Assembly: GCA_900552195.1 (NCBI GenBank) | Contig: URYO01000081.1 | Coordinates: 1-6,173 of the forward strand | Reading direction: 5' to 3' | Origin: an uncultured Sutterella sp. | GTDB lineage: Bacteria > Pseudomonadota > Gammaproteobacteria > Burkholderiales > Burkholderiaceae_F | DNA length: 6,173 bases | Shown: positions 1 to 5,691 of the stretch, in pieces | How the letters are laid out: the number at the start of each line of letters is the position of its first letter | How positions within the stretch are numbered: position 1 is the stretch's first letter | Translations under genes and position numbers: made by a program | The notes under the pieces: generated by a model | What the model saw: only the letters and a program-made list of their open reading frames with translations | What the model was told of the DNA's origin: nothing | The model's database searches: none

Positions 1-356
1 ATCAAAGAAGAAAGAAAGCCGTAGCACATGATAATGACAATCTGTGCCCAGGTATCTCCGCCGAGCCAGCCTGAAACTTCTCCGTAAATCCATTGGATCA
101 ATCCTCCGATAGTGGCGATCAAGACAAAACCTAAATCTGTGATTCGTGCCAGCTGACCAAATTTGATTCGTTCGACCGAGTAGTCAGCAGCCTTTTGATG
201 GGCTTCTAACGTAATCTTGCCGGCAAAAGCTGCAGGAACTGCACCTCGGTTAATCTGAATCGACCGTACCTGACGTCTGTCCAGATAGTATTTGAGAACA
301 AAGTTCCCGAATAAAAATAAAAGAAAGACAATCTCAAAAATTTCTGCTGAGTTCAT
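1..356 (-). CDS. M48 family (Ste24-type) membrane metalloprotease, N-terminal part, cut by window edge
   Basis: Reading the minus strand from the ATG at 356-354 gives 118 codons open to the window edge, so only the N-terminal part is present. Residues 6-25 form a hydrophobic helix (IFEIVFLLFLFGNFVLKYYL). They are followed by DRRQ and by INRGAVPAAFAGKITLEAHQ (35-54), then the AADYSVERIKFG stretch (56-67). This loop is characteristic of the M48 N-terminal domain that precedes the catalytic domain in Ste24/CAAX-protease-1-like enzymes. A second membrane segment lies at about 75-91 and a third begins near 104. The zinc-binding HEXXH motif would lie beyond the window, so activity cannot be judged here. 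Family members are usually a little over 400 residues and act in the inner membrane, probably in protein quality control. The gene is divergent from the secreted-protein and orn genes; M48 next to orn is a familiar betaproteobacterial arrangement. No clear Shine-Dalgarno is seen, but a good promoter lies just upstream. Confidence 0.85.
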   Translation of the reverse strand, partial: MNSAEIFEIVFLLFLFGNFVLKYYLDRRQVRSIQINRGAVPAAFAGKITLEAHQKAADYSVERIKFGQLARITDLGFVLIATIGGLIQWIYGEVSGWLGGDTWAQIVIIMCYGFLSSL

Positions 357-386
357 TGTTCTGATTAGAAAAAAATTGATCCGAAA

Positions 387-416
387 ATTATAGGTGACTA
401 AGTGTTGTGCGCTCAA
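387..416 (-). promoter_or_regulatory. Sigma70-type promoter for the M48 protease gene
   Basis: On the minus strand there is a perfect -10 TATAAT (392-387) and a -35 TTGAGC (416-411, 4 of 6 consensus bases), separated by 18 bp. Transcription would start near 380, giving a leader of about 24 nt before the ATG at 356. The position and the perfect -10 make this one of the better promoter candidates in the window. Confidence 0.55.
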
Positions 417-436
417 AGTATGCACAGAGTTGAGCG
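410..436. promoter_or_regulatory. Inverted repeat over the -35 of the M48 promoter, possible operator
   Basis: CGCTCAA (410-416) and TTGAGCG (430-436) are perfect 7-bp inverted arms separated by 13 bp. The left arm overlaps the -35 hexamer of the minus-strand M48 promoter. Centre-to-centre spacing is 20 bp, roughly two helical turns, as expected for a dimeric regulator binding one DNA face. No regulator is identified. A chance dyad of this size is quite possible. Confidence 0.25.
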
Positions 437-465
437 GAGCATCGCAATGAACTAAACGCCGTGGA

Positions 466-471
466 TATACT
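466..471 (+). promoter_or_regulatory. Candidate -10 element for the secreted-protein gene
   Basis: TATACT matches the sigma70 -10 consensus in 5 of 6 positions and lies about 40 bp before the start codon. No convincing -35 is seen: TCGCAA at 442-447 with an 18-bp spacer is the best, with 3 of 6 matches. An activator-dependent or alternative-sigma promoter cannot be excluded. The rest of the 357-509 intergenic region shows only the M48 promoter, the inverted repeat and the Shine-Dalgarno. Confidence 0.25.
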
Positions 472-495
472 AGATTTTTGGTAACTCAATAGACT

Positions 496-504
496 TAAGG
501 AGGT
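496..504 (+). promoter_or_regulatory. Near-ideal Shine-Dalgarno of the secreted-protein gene
   Basis: TAAGGAGGT is a full-length complement of the 16S rRNA 3' end, five bases before the ATG at 510. It is the strongest ribosome-binding site in the window. It fixes the start codon and suggests the secreted protein is efficiently translated. Confidence 0.8.
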
Positions 505-509
505 CAACC

Positions 510-1112
510 ATGATTTCCTTTCAAAGCCTGAAGCTCTTGGCGGCTTCCTCATTCCTCGCGGTGTGTGTTTCTTTGCCGTCCCATGCCGGAGTTCATGTTA
601 ATGTTAACGTCGGTATCGGAACGCCCGGCTACTATGGAGTCCTGCCCATCCAAGGCGTGACGCCTTCTTTGTGGAATGCCAATCCGATTGTAGCGATCGG
701 CGCGGCATTGGCGGGCGCCCCGATTTATCTGACCGTCCCCGATAATCATCGCCGTCATTGGAGACGTTACTGTGCCGAATATGGTGCCTGCGGCGCTCCC
801 GTGTATTTTGTGAAACGCAGTTGGTACAACAAGCATTATCGTCGTGCCACTCCTCCGCCGCCACCTCCCGGCCCAGGTTATGCACCTCCGCCTCCACCTC
901 CGCGGTATCATGCTGTTCCTCCTCGACACTATGGAGCACCACCGCCCCCGCCGCCGGGCAGACATGCAAGGCCGAAACACGATAGGGGTCCGCAATGGGA
1001 TCATCGTCCGCCGCCTCGTGGCCCGCATGCCGGTCCTAGACCCGCGAAAGGTCATGACTGGGATGACCATCGCGGCCCCGGGCGTAAAAGAGGCCATCAT
1101 AAAGACGACTAG
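510..1112 (+). CDS. Secreted protein with conserved Cys-pair core and Pro/His-rich C-terminal tail, function unknown
   Basis: This is a 200-residue protein without a known function. Residues 1-26 look like a Sec signal peptide: polar start with Lys8, hydrophobic core 9-22, and cleavage after SHA (24-26). The product is therefore periplasmic, extracellular or surface-associated. The mature N-terminus carries VHVNVNVGIGTPGYYG (28-43). A compact core at 71-110 (PIYLTVPDNHRRHWRRYC, then EYGACGAPVYFV and WYNKHY) holds Cys88 and Cys94, which could form a disulfide. From memory, this core resembles small exported proteins common in Betaproteobacteria, often annotated as hypothetical or PXPV-repeat proteins. 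From 115 to the end the chain is low complexity: three runs of six prolines (115-120, 126-131, 144-149), then a basic, His-rich tail (10 His between 134 and 197), probably disordered. The gene sits between M48 and orn, has a very strong ribosome-binding site and is closed by its own hairpin. Coding status is supported by the signal peptide and core; function is open. Confidence 0.85.
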   Translation: MISFQSLKLLAASSFLAVCVSLPSHAGVHVNVNVGIGTPGYYGVLPIQGVTPSLWNANPIVAIGAALAGAPIYLTVPDNHRRHWRRYCAEYGACGAPVYFVKRSWYNKHYRRATPPPPPPGPGYAPPPPPPRYHAVPPRHYGAPPPPPPGRHARPKHDRGPQWDHRPPPRGPHAGPRPAKGHDWDDHRGPGRKRGHHKDD

Positions 1113-1118
1113 AGCTTT

Positions 1119-1159
1119 GAATCCGATGTTCCGACAGCTCGGATTCTCTTCGTTTGTTC
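1119..1159 (+). terminator. Rho-independent terminator after the secreted-protein gene
   Basis: The arms GAATCCGA (1119-1126) and TCGGATTC (1139-1146) pair perfectly. TGT (1127-1129) can also pair with ACA (1134-1136), leaving a TCCG tetraloop and a two-base bulge. A T-rich stretch (TCTTCGTTTGTTCT) follows. The hairpin starts 7 nt after the stop codon. It should largely separate this transcript from orn, although the tail is interrupted by C and G, so readthrough is possible. Confidence 0.6.
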
Positions 1160-1199
1160 TAAAATGCCACGAAAGATCGATTAATACAAAGAGAGAAAT

Positions 1200-1778
1200 A
1201 TGAGCAATAACGGTTTTGGAGTCGAAAGAGATCCGCTGTTCAACGAGAACAATCTGATATGGATGGACCTGGAGATGACCGGCCTAGAGCCCCAGATCAA
1301 CCGCATCCTTGAAATGGCGGCCGTCATTACCGATCCTCAGCTCAATGTGATTGCCGAAGGACCGGTGGTCGCAATCCATCAGGATGCTGCCATTCTCTCC
1401 AACATGGACTCTTGGAATACCGCTACACATACCCGAAGCGGCCTTGTCAATCGCTGTCTGGAAAGCAAAGTCACGGAAGACGAAGCCGCTCAAATCTTTA
1501 TTGACTTCTTCTCCAAGTACGTGCCGGCAGGAAAGAGCCCCTTGTGCGGCAATTCCATCGGTCAGGACCGCCGTTTCATGGCACGCTGGACACCGCGTCT
1601 GGAGCAGTTCTTCCATTACCGCAACCTCGACGTTTCTTCGTTCAAAGAATGCGTCAAACGCTGGTCTCCGGAAGTAATGAAGAAATATCAGAAGACTTCC
1701 CGTCACGAAGCCTTATCCGATATTTATGATTCCGTCGAGGAACTTCGTTTCTATCGTCAGGAAATCATGAAGATCTGA
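1200..1778 (+). CDS. orn: Oligoribonuclease (3'-5' exoribonuclease, DEDDh family)
   Basis: Orn is a cytoplasmic DEDDh exonuclease that degrades 2-5 nt RNA fragments, especially dinucleotides, to mononucleotides. It also clears pGpG made during cyclic-di-GMP turnover. All five catalytic residues are visible: Asp23 and Glu25 in WMDLEMTGL (21-29), Asp123 in GNSIGQDRRFM (117-127), and His169 and Asp174 in SRHEALSDI (167-175). These map to Asp12, Glu14, Asp112, His158 and Asp163 of the E. coli enzyme with a constant +11 offset. The extra length (192 against 181 residues) is therefore all at the N-terminus. The ATG at 1200 is preceded by GAGAG at 1191-1195, a usable though short-spaced Shine-Dalgarno. 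The gene stands alone between two hairpins, so it likely has its own promoter in 1147-1199 or depends on readthrough; no clear promoter hexamers were found there. Nothing suggests loss of function. Confidence 0.97.
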   Translation: MSNNGFGVERDPLFNENNLIWMDLEMTGLEPQINRILEMAAVITDPQLNVIAEGPVVAIHQDAAILSNMDSWNTATHTRSGLVNRCLESKVTEDEAAQIFIDFFSKYVPAGKSPLCGNSIGQDRRFMARWTPRLEQFFHYRNLDVSSFKECVKRWSPEVMKKYQKTSRHEALSDIYDSVEELRFYRQEIMKI

Positions 1779-1794
1779 TCGTTTTCATGAAACC

Positions 1795-1830
1795 AAAAAC
1801 ACGAAAGCCTCGGAAATCCCGAGGCTTTCG
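1795..1830. terminator. Shared terminator between convergent orn and the dehydrogenase gene
   Basis: A perfect 12-bp stem, CGAAAGCCTCGG (1802-1813) with CCGAGGCTTTCG (1819-1830), closes a 5-nt loop. On the minus strand it is followed by TTTTT (1799-1795) and more T-rich sequence, so it is a classical terminator for the dehydrogenase operon, with its stem starting 16 nt after the stop. On the plus strand it lies 23 nt after the orn stop but has only a weak T tail (CGCTATTTAG), so it is less ideal there. Confidence 0.85.
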
Positions 1831-1846
1831 CGCTATTTAGAAGCGA

Positions 1847-2767
1847 TTAAGACTTCTTCGGTTCTCTGTTGAGCCGGAGAATCAGAGAGGAGGTATCAAA
1901 TCTGCCTCCGCCCATGTTCTGAACTTCACCATAGAACTGATCGACAAGTGCGGTCAGAGGAAGGTCTGCGCCGGTCTTGCGGGCCTGCTCTAAGCAGATG
2001 CCTAAATCCTTGCGCATCCAGTCCACAGCAAATCCGAAATCAAACTTGCCTTCAATCATTGTGTCGCCGCGGCGATGCATCTGCCAGGAAGAAGCGGCAC
2101 CTTTACCGATCACATCCAGAACCGTGTGCATGTTGATGCCCGCGGTCTGCCCGAAAGCAATCGCTTCTGCTAAGCCCTGAACAACGCCGGCGATACAGAT
2201 CTGATTGCACATCTTGGCAAGCTGTCCGGAGCCGACCGGTCCGATTCTGCGAATCGAGCACGCAAAAGCGTCCGCAATCGGTTTGACGCGTTCAATGATT
2301 TCTGCATCTCCGCCGCACATTACGGTAAGACTGCCGCTGACTGCGCCGTCCTGGCCGCCGGAAACCGGCGCATCGACAAAATGCAGTCCTAAAGATTCAG
2401 CTTGGGCTGCCATTTCTTTAGCGACTTCAGCTGAATCCGTAGTGGCATCCCAGAGGACGGCGTCTTTTTTCATGCCGGCGAAAGCGCCGTTTTCTCCGAG
2501 AAGCACACTGCGCAGATCGTTGTCATTGCCGACACAAGTAAAGACGACGTCTGCATCCTGAGCCGCCTCACGAGGTGTGGGTGCAGATTTGCCGCCGAAT
2601 TTTTCTACCCAGGCTTCGGCCTTGGAGGCTGTGCGGTTATAGACAGTCACCTGACAGCCGGCATGCAGGAGATGTCCTGCCATCGGAAAGCCCATTGTGC
2701 CCAGGCCGATAAAGGCTACTTTGGTTCCTGCAGGAACCGGGGAATAGTCTTTAACTTGAAAATACAT
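1847..2767 (-). CDS. NAD(P)-dependent beta-hydroxyacid dehydrogenase (GarR / 3-hydroxyisobutyrate dehydrogenase family)
   Basis: This 306-residue cytoplasmic oxidoreductase belongs to the family of tartronate-semialdehyde reductase (GarR/GlxR) and 3-hydroxyisobutyrate dehydrogenase. The Rossmann domain starts with VAFIGLGTMGFPMAGHL (17-33), giving the GxGxxG dinucleotide site at Gly21, Gly23 and Gly26. Asn44-Arg45-Thr46 after the second strand fits NADP(H) preference. The substrate motif DAPVSGG is at 132-138. The catalytic lysine is Lys185 in GSGQLAKMCNQ (179-189), with Asn188 behind it, and the conserved KDLG is at 253-256. Length is slightly above the usual 290-300 residues because about 14 residues precede the Rossmann fold. 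The start is set by GAGGTG (2780-2775), 7 nt before the ATG. That ATG overlaps the racemase stop as TAATG, indicating translational coupling. The exact substrate is not readable: tartronate semialdehyde, 3-hydroxyisobutyrate, L-serine and related 3-hydroxy acids are all used by this family. The linked racemase-like gene favours an amino- or hydroxy-acid pathway. Confidence 0.92.
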   Translation of the reverse strand: MYFQVKDYSPVPAGTKVAFIGLGTMGFPMAGHLLHAGCQVTVYNRTASKAEAWVEKFGGKSAPTPREAAQDADVVFTCVGNDNDLRSVLLGENGAFAGMKKDAVLWDATTDSAEVAKEMAAQAESLGLHFVDAPVSGGQDGAVSGSLTVMCGGDAEIIERVKPIADAFACSIRRIGPVGSGQLAKMCNQICIAGVVQGLAEAIAFGQTAGINMHTVLDVIGKGAASSWQMHRRGDTMIEGKFDFGFAVDWMRKDLGICLEQARKTGADLPLTALVDQFYGEVQNMGGGRFDTSSLILRLNREPKKS

Positions 2768-4221
2768 TAGCGAACACCTCTGATTTTTGTGATTTCTCCG
2801 GCAACTTTAACAACACGGCGAGCGAGTGAAGCGGTCGGATCCACAATGGCGGCATGTCCGTCTCCGAGCTTGATGTTGTCAGTTTCTTCCAGAATTAAAG
2901 GCAGCTCCGTGCAGCCGAGAATAAGAGCTTGAGCGCCTTTATCTCTGACCAAATGCTCGGCAGCTTTAAGCAGAACTTTTTTGCAATGGCCGTCGGTAAA
3001 GCCGGCTTTGACGCCTTTTTCACCGTAAATAGCTTCCATGACCATGGCCTGATGCTCTTTATCAGGAACGACCATGGCAAGTTTCATGGATTTGGCTTTG
3101 CGGCCGTAAATGCCTGTCTCAATGGTTCCGTCAGTGGCCATCAAGCCGATGACGACATCCGGTCCGAATTTATCGCGGATCTCTTCGAGCGTTACCTGCT
3201 GCATATTGATGAGCGGAACGCTTAAGTGCGGGACGATGGTTTCAAAGTAAGCGTGCGCGGTATTGCAGGCAATCACGATTGCGTCAACCGCATCTTTTTC
3301 GAGCTTGCGGCAAGCGGCATACAAAGAAAGTGTGGGATCCACGCCGCCGTGAAGCAGGTATTTGGTACGGTCAGGAATCTGGGGATTCTGTTCGACGGCA
3401 ACTTTGATGTGTTCCTGGTCATTCTTAGCAGGAGTTGCCTTAGTAATTTTGTCGTAAAGGTCGACAGTGGCAGCCGGTCCGAGACCGCCGACAATACCGA
3501 TCTTGAAGGGTTTAGGAAGTTTTTCCCAATCGGTGAAGCAAAGGTAGGAAACGTAGGCGCTCATGGAATCCAAAACGTTGTAACCCTCGGACTTCAGAGC
3601 GGCCGCAAATAATGCCTGCATGACGCAAGTCGGGAAAACCAATTCGGCGCCTTCGCTCAGAAGGTTAGAGCAGACTTTGCCGAAGAGTTCACAGGCTTTC
3701 TTCTGATCGGGAATCACTGCACAGTGAGAGCCGCTTTCGAGTTCGTCGAACACTTCGAGCATAGCTTCGCTCGGATAAACCCATTCCACAGGGACTTCGC
3801 GGCTGACGGTTTCTGTAATGAGTTTGGCTTTATCTGTACCCGGACGGCCGAGATAACCGAGTTTCTTAACAGGATTCTTCTTGAGCTCTTCGATGCAGGC
3901 CTGAAGGATATCCGTCACAGGAGTTGTGATTTCTGTTTGAACTTCATTTAAGAAACTGATGTTTCTGAAGTTGCACAGTGCAATGACTTGAGCGCCTTTT
4001 TCGATGAGCTGATACGACTCTTCCAAAACGCGAATCTTAACGTCGCCTTCTTGGACTAACTTCGGAGCGTCTGTATCCGGGGAAGACCAGTCGAGATCCA
4101 CAAGTTCAATGCGGGGACGTGAACCGTCAGGAAGGAATGTGGATTGGAGCCTTTCTTTCAAGGCGCGTACGAAGGGGGCGGGACTAAAACTTTGGCTGAT
4201 GCCGATGACTTTATGGTTCAT
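2767..4221 (-). CDS. Tandem (two-module) aspartate/glutamate racemase family protein
   Basis: This 484-residue protein is about twice the usual 230-250 residues of the cofactor-independent Asp/Glu racemase superfamily and reads as two fused modules. The C-terminal module (from about 239) is canonical: KIGIVGGLGPAATVDLYDKI (240-259), NPQIPDRT (279-286), first catalytic Cys319 in IACNTAH, and second Cys437 in LGCTELP. This is the aspartate-racemase (RacD/YgeA) pattern. The N-terminal module (1 to about 235) keeps both cysteines in register, Cys83 in ALCNFRN and Cys199 in FPTCVMQ, spaced 116 residues against 118 in the second module. Its surrounding motifs are changed: the usual ACNT and GCTE are absent. 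It may bind a different substrate or act as a regulatory or structural half. The superfamily also includes glutamate and hydantoin racemases, maleate isomerase and arylmalonate decarboxylase, so the substrate is uncertain. It is the first gene of an operon with the dehydrogenase. GGTGAG (4232-4227) is a modest Shine-Dalgarno. Confidence 0.9.
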   Translation of the reverse strand: MNHKVIGISQSFSPAPFVRALKERLQSTFLPDGSRPRIELVDLDWSSPDTDAPKLVQEGDVKIRVLEESYQLIEKGAQVIALCNFRNISFLNEVQTEITTPVTDILQACIEELKKNPVKKLGYLGRPGTDKAKLITETVSREVPVEWVYPSEAMLEVFDELESGSHCAVIPDQKKACELFGKVCSNLLSEGAELVFPTCVMQALFAAALKSEGYNVLDSMSAYVSYLCFTDWEKLPKPFKIGIVGGLGPAATVDLYDKITKATPAKNDQEHIKVAVEQNPQIPDRTKYLLHGGVDPTLSLYAACRKLEKDAVDAIVIACNTAHAYFETIVPHLSVPLINMQQVTLEEIRDKFGPDVVIGLMATDGTIETGIYGRKAKSMKLAMVVPDKEHQAMVMEAIYGEKGVKAGFTDGHCKKVLLKAAEHLVRDKGAQALILGCTELPLILEETDNIKLGDGHAAIVDPTASLARRVVKVAGEITKIRGVR

Positions 4222-4249
4222 AGTTACTCACCGTTGTTAGATTTGGATA

Positions 4250-4278
4250 AGTATAGAGCCGCTGTAACGTTTTGACAC
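4250..4278 (-). promoter_or_regulatory. Sigma70-type promoter of the racemase-dehydrogenase operon
   Basis: On the minus strand TATACT (4255-4250) is a 5-of-6 match to the -10, with GTGTCA (4278-4273, 4 of 6) as the -35 and a 17-bp spacer. Transcription would start near 4243, giving a leader of about 22 nt. Two hairpins upstream insulate this promoter from the permease gene, supporting independent expression. Confidence 0.5.
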
Positions 4279-4320
4279 CTCTAATTTTCCTTAATAGCTT
4301 CGGCGCCAGGCATTCATTGG

Positions 4321-4358
4321 AGAAACAAAAGAATTGAGCCCGCATATTACGGGCTCAA
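4321..4358 (-). terminator. Distal rho-independent terminator of the permease transcript
   Basis: A perfect 9-bp GC-rich stem (TTGAGCCCG, 4334-4342, with CGGGCTCAA, 4350-4358) closes a 7-nt loop. On the minus strand it is followed by TTCTTTTGTTTCTC. It lies about 53 nt past the permease stop and upstream of the racemase promoter, so it blocks readthrough into the next operon. Confidence 0.8.
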
Positions 4359-4372
4359 AAGCAAGAATCATA

Positions 4373-4393
4373 GAAAAAACCGAAGTCTTCGGT
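4373..4393 (-). terminator. Proximal short hairpin terminator of the permease gene
   Basis: On the minus strand ACCGAA-GAC-TTCGGT (4393-4379) forms a 6-bp stem with a 3-nt loop, directly followed by TTTTTTC (4378 downward). It begins about 19 nt after the stop codon. The stem is short but the T tract is good. With the stronger hairpin at 4334-4358 it makes a tandem pair. Confidence 0.5.
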
Positions 4394-4411
4394 CATGAAA
4401 AACATCGTTCT

Positions 4412-5620
4412 CTATTTTTGTCCGTCATTCTTAGGCTGGCTGTAATGATGGTGGTTAGAGCTTCTCTGTTCTCCGGTGACGTCCGAAACGATGTCGGATT
4501 CAATCGAATTTTTAGACAGCTTCTTAAGAACGGTCTCGGTTTTGGCGGTCGGCTGGTCTTTATCGTTGACCGTGGCAGAAACGGACAGCCAAGTCTTGCT
4601 CATCGCAATACCAACGGCAATAACAACCGGTCCCAGAATAATGCCCATGAATCCGAACGCCAGCACGCCGCCGAATACGCCTAAATAGATGAGCGACAAG
4701 GGCAGGGAAGCGCCCTTGGAAATCAGGATCGGCTTTAAGAAGTTATCCACACTGGAGACTGCAAGCGAACCCCAAAGCACGAGGAAGATCGCCATGCCGA
4801 CTTCGCCTTTGTAATAGAGCCAGAAAGCAGCAGGACCCCAAACTAAGGGAGGCCCGATAGGAACGGCAGATAAGACGAACACTGCGACACCCAATGTGAT
4901 GGCGCCGGGAACACCTGCGATCCAGAAGCCGATTAAGGCAACGACGCCTTGGCCTGCAGCACTTCCGACAATGCCGAAGACGACGCTGCGGGTTGTGTTG
5001 ACGATAATGTCGCGAACTTCGGCACCGATGCTGCCGCTCATGCGCGTTAAGAGTGCCAAAGATTTTTGAGAAAGGACTTCGCCGTCGCGATAGAAGAAGA
5101 AAATCACGAACAGCATGAGGAATAACTGGAGAAGTCCGTCGCCTAACATCACGGCACCTGCAAGAGCCGCGCGGCTCACAGGATCAAAGAGCTTTTGTGC
5201 AATGGCGGCGAGCTCCTCTTTATTGCCCAGCAGATGTGCAGCTTGTGTGTAGGCCCATTCACCGACAAAGGGAATTTCCCTGAGTTCTTCTGGAACAGTA
5301 AAGCCGGAGGCAATCCATTCACGCACATAACGAATTAAGGTCGGGATTTCCTGGGCCGATACTAAAGATAATCCGGCAATCGGAAGCACAATAAGGATGG
5401 CCAGCAGGGACACCATGATCAGTGTCGCAACAAGATTCCTGCCTCCGACTTCCTTTCGGACTCGTTTAAAGAGAGGCCAAGAGACGATCGCGATCACAGC
5501 CGCAACCGACATCGCTGTTGCAAAGGGCCAAACGACTAAAAAACAGCCGATGGCGATGAATGAACCGAAGAGAAACCGCACCACATAATCGGCACGGTCC
5601 CTGAGGGAAGGCAATAGCAT
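4412..5620 (-). CDS. AI-2E family (YdiK/PerM-type) inner-membrane permease
   Basis: This is a multi-pass inner-membrane protein of the AI-2E transporter family, whose members export varied small molecules or ions. The TqsA member affects autoinducer-2 export, but that role should not be assumed here. Numbered from the ATG at 5620 (402 residues), hydrophobic segments lie at about 12-48 (a pair), 63-87, 152-177, 211-236, 239-268, 275-291 and 307-340. A soluble loop occupies 90-150. Family hallmarks are FYRDGE (176-181), SAVPIGPPLVWGP (251-263), VDNFLKP (291-297), and the closing FGFMGIILGPV region. A hydrophilic tail of about 55 residues (from 347), including HHH near the end, extends past the last helix. 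An in-frame TTG at 5629 would add three residues but has no Shine-Dalgarno; the ATG is preferred, although its GAGAG is very close (2 nt), so the start is uncertain. The gene follows the HxlR regulator by about 70 nt without a visible terminator between them. Confidence 0.9.
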   Translation of the reverse strand: MLLPSLRDRADYVVRFLFGSFIAIGCFLVVWPFATAMSVAAVIAIVSWPLFKRVRKEVGGRNLVATLIMVSLLAILIVLPIAGLSLVSAQEIPTLIRYVREWIASGFTVPEELREIPFVGEWAYTQAAHLLGNKEELAAIAQKLFDPVSRAALAGAVMLGDGLLQLFLMLFVIFFFYRDGEVLSQKSLALLTRMSGSIGAEVRDIIVNTTRSVVFGIVGSAAGQGVVALIGFWIAGVPGAITLGVAVFVLSAVPIGPPLVWGPAAFWLYYKGEVGMAIFLVLWGSLAVSSVDNFLKPILISKGASLPLSLIYLGVFGGVLAFGFMGIILGPVVIAVGIAMSKTWLSVSATVNDKDQPTAKTETVLKKLSKNSIESDIVSDVTGEQRSSNHHHYSQPKNDGQK

Positions 5621-5691
5621 GGCTCTCAATAAAAAATGATTTAGGGAAATTTTAGTTGAAATGTGCTTTGCAACACGGAGTTGTTCTGATT

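Noticed and set aside
555..566. Possible lipoprotein box (LAVC, residues 16-19) in the secreted protein
   Set aside because: Val directly before the Cys does not fit the usual Gly/Ala/Ser, and a better signal peptidase I site (SHA then G) follows at residues 24-27.
852..956. CCN-rich stretch as a DNA tandem repeat or CRISPR-like array
   Set aside because: The periodicity comes from runs of proline codons with mixed third bases. There are no regular repeat units or spacers.
549..1100. Long minus-strand open frames opposite the secreted-protein gene (549-1100 and 604-969)
   Set aside because: They exist because the GC-rich proline/arginine codons lack stops in other frames. Their products have no recognisable domain, and the plus strand has the ideal ribosome-binding site, signal peptide and conserved core.
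844..1203. Plus-strand open frame of 119 codons running through the terminator to the orn start
   Set aside because: It is out of frame with the secreted protein, crosses a hairpin terminator, has no ribosome-binding site and shows low-complexity composition. It is a shadow frame.
3226..3612. Plus-strand open frames opposite the racemase gene (2929-3225 and 3226-3612)
   Set aside because: They lie antisense to a well-conserved racemase, have no ribosome-binding site and have no recognisable motif.
4272..4277. Perfect plus-strand TTGACA -35 hexamer
   Set aside because: No matching -10 lies 16-18 bp downstream and no plus-strand gene follows. The same bases overlap the -35 region of the minus-strand promoter.
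4334..4684. Plus-strand 116-codon frame antisense to the permease 3' end
   Set aside because: It would begin inside a terminator hairpin and translate the reverse of conserved membrane segments. No promoter or ribosome-binding site supports it.
5627..5629. TTG as start codon of the permease
   Set aside because: No Shine-Dalgarno precedes it, and an ATG lies three codons downstream. It remains an alternative.
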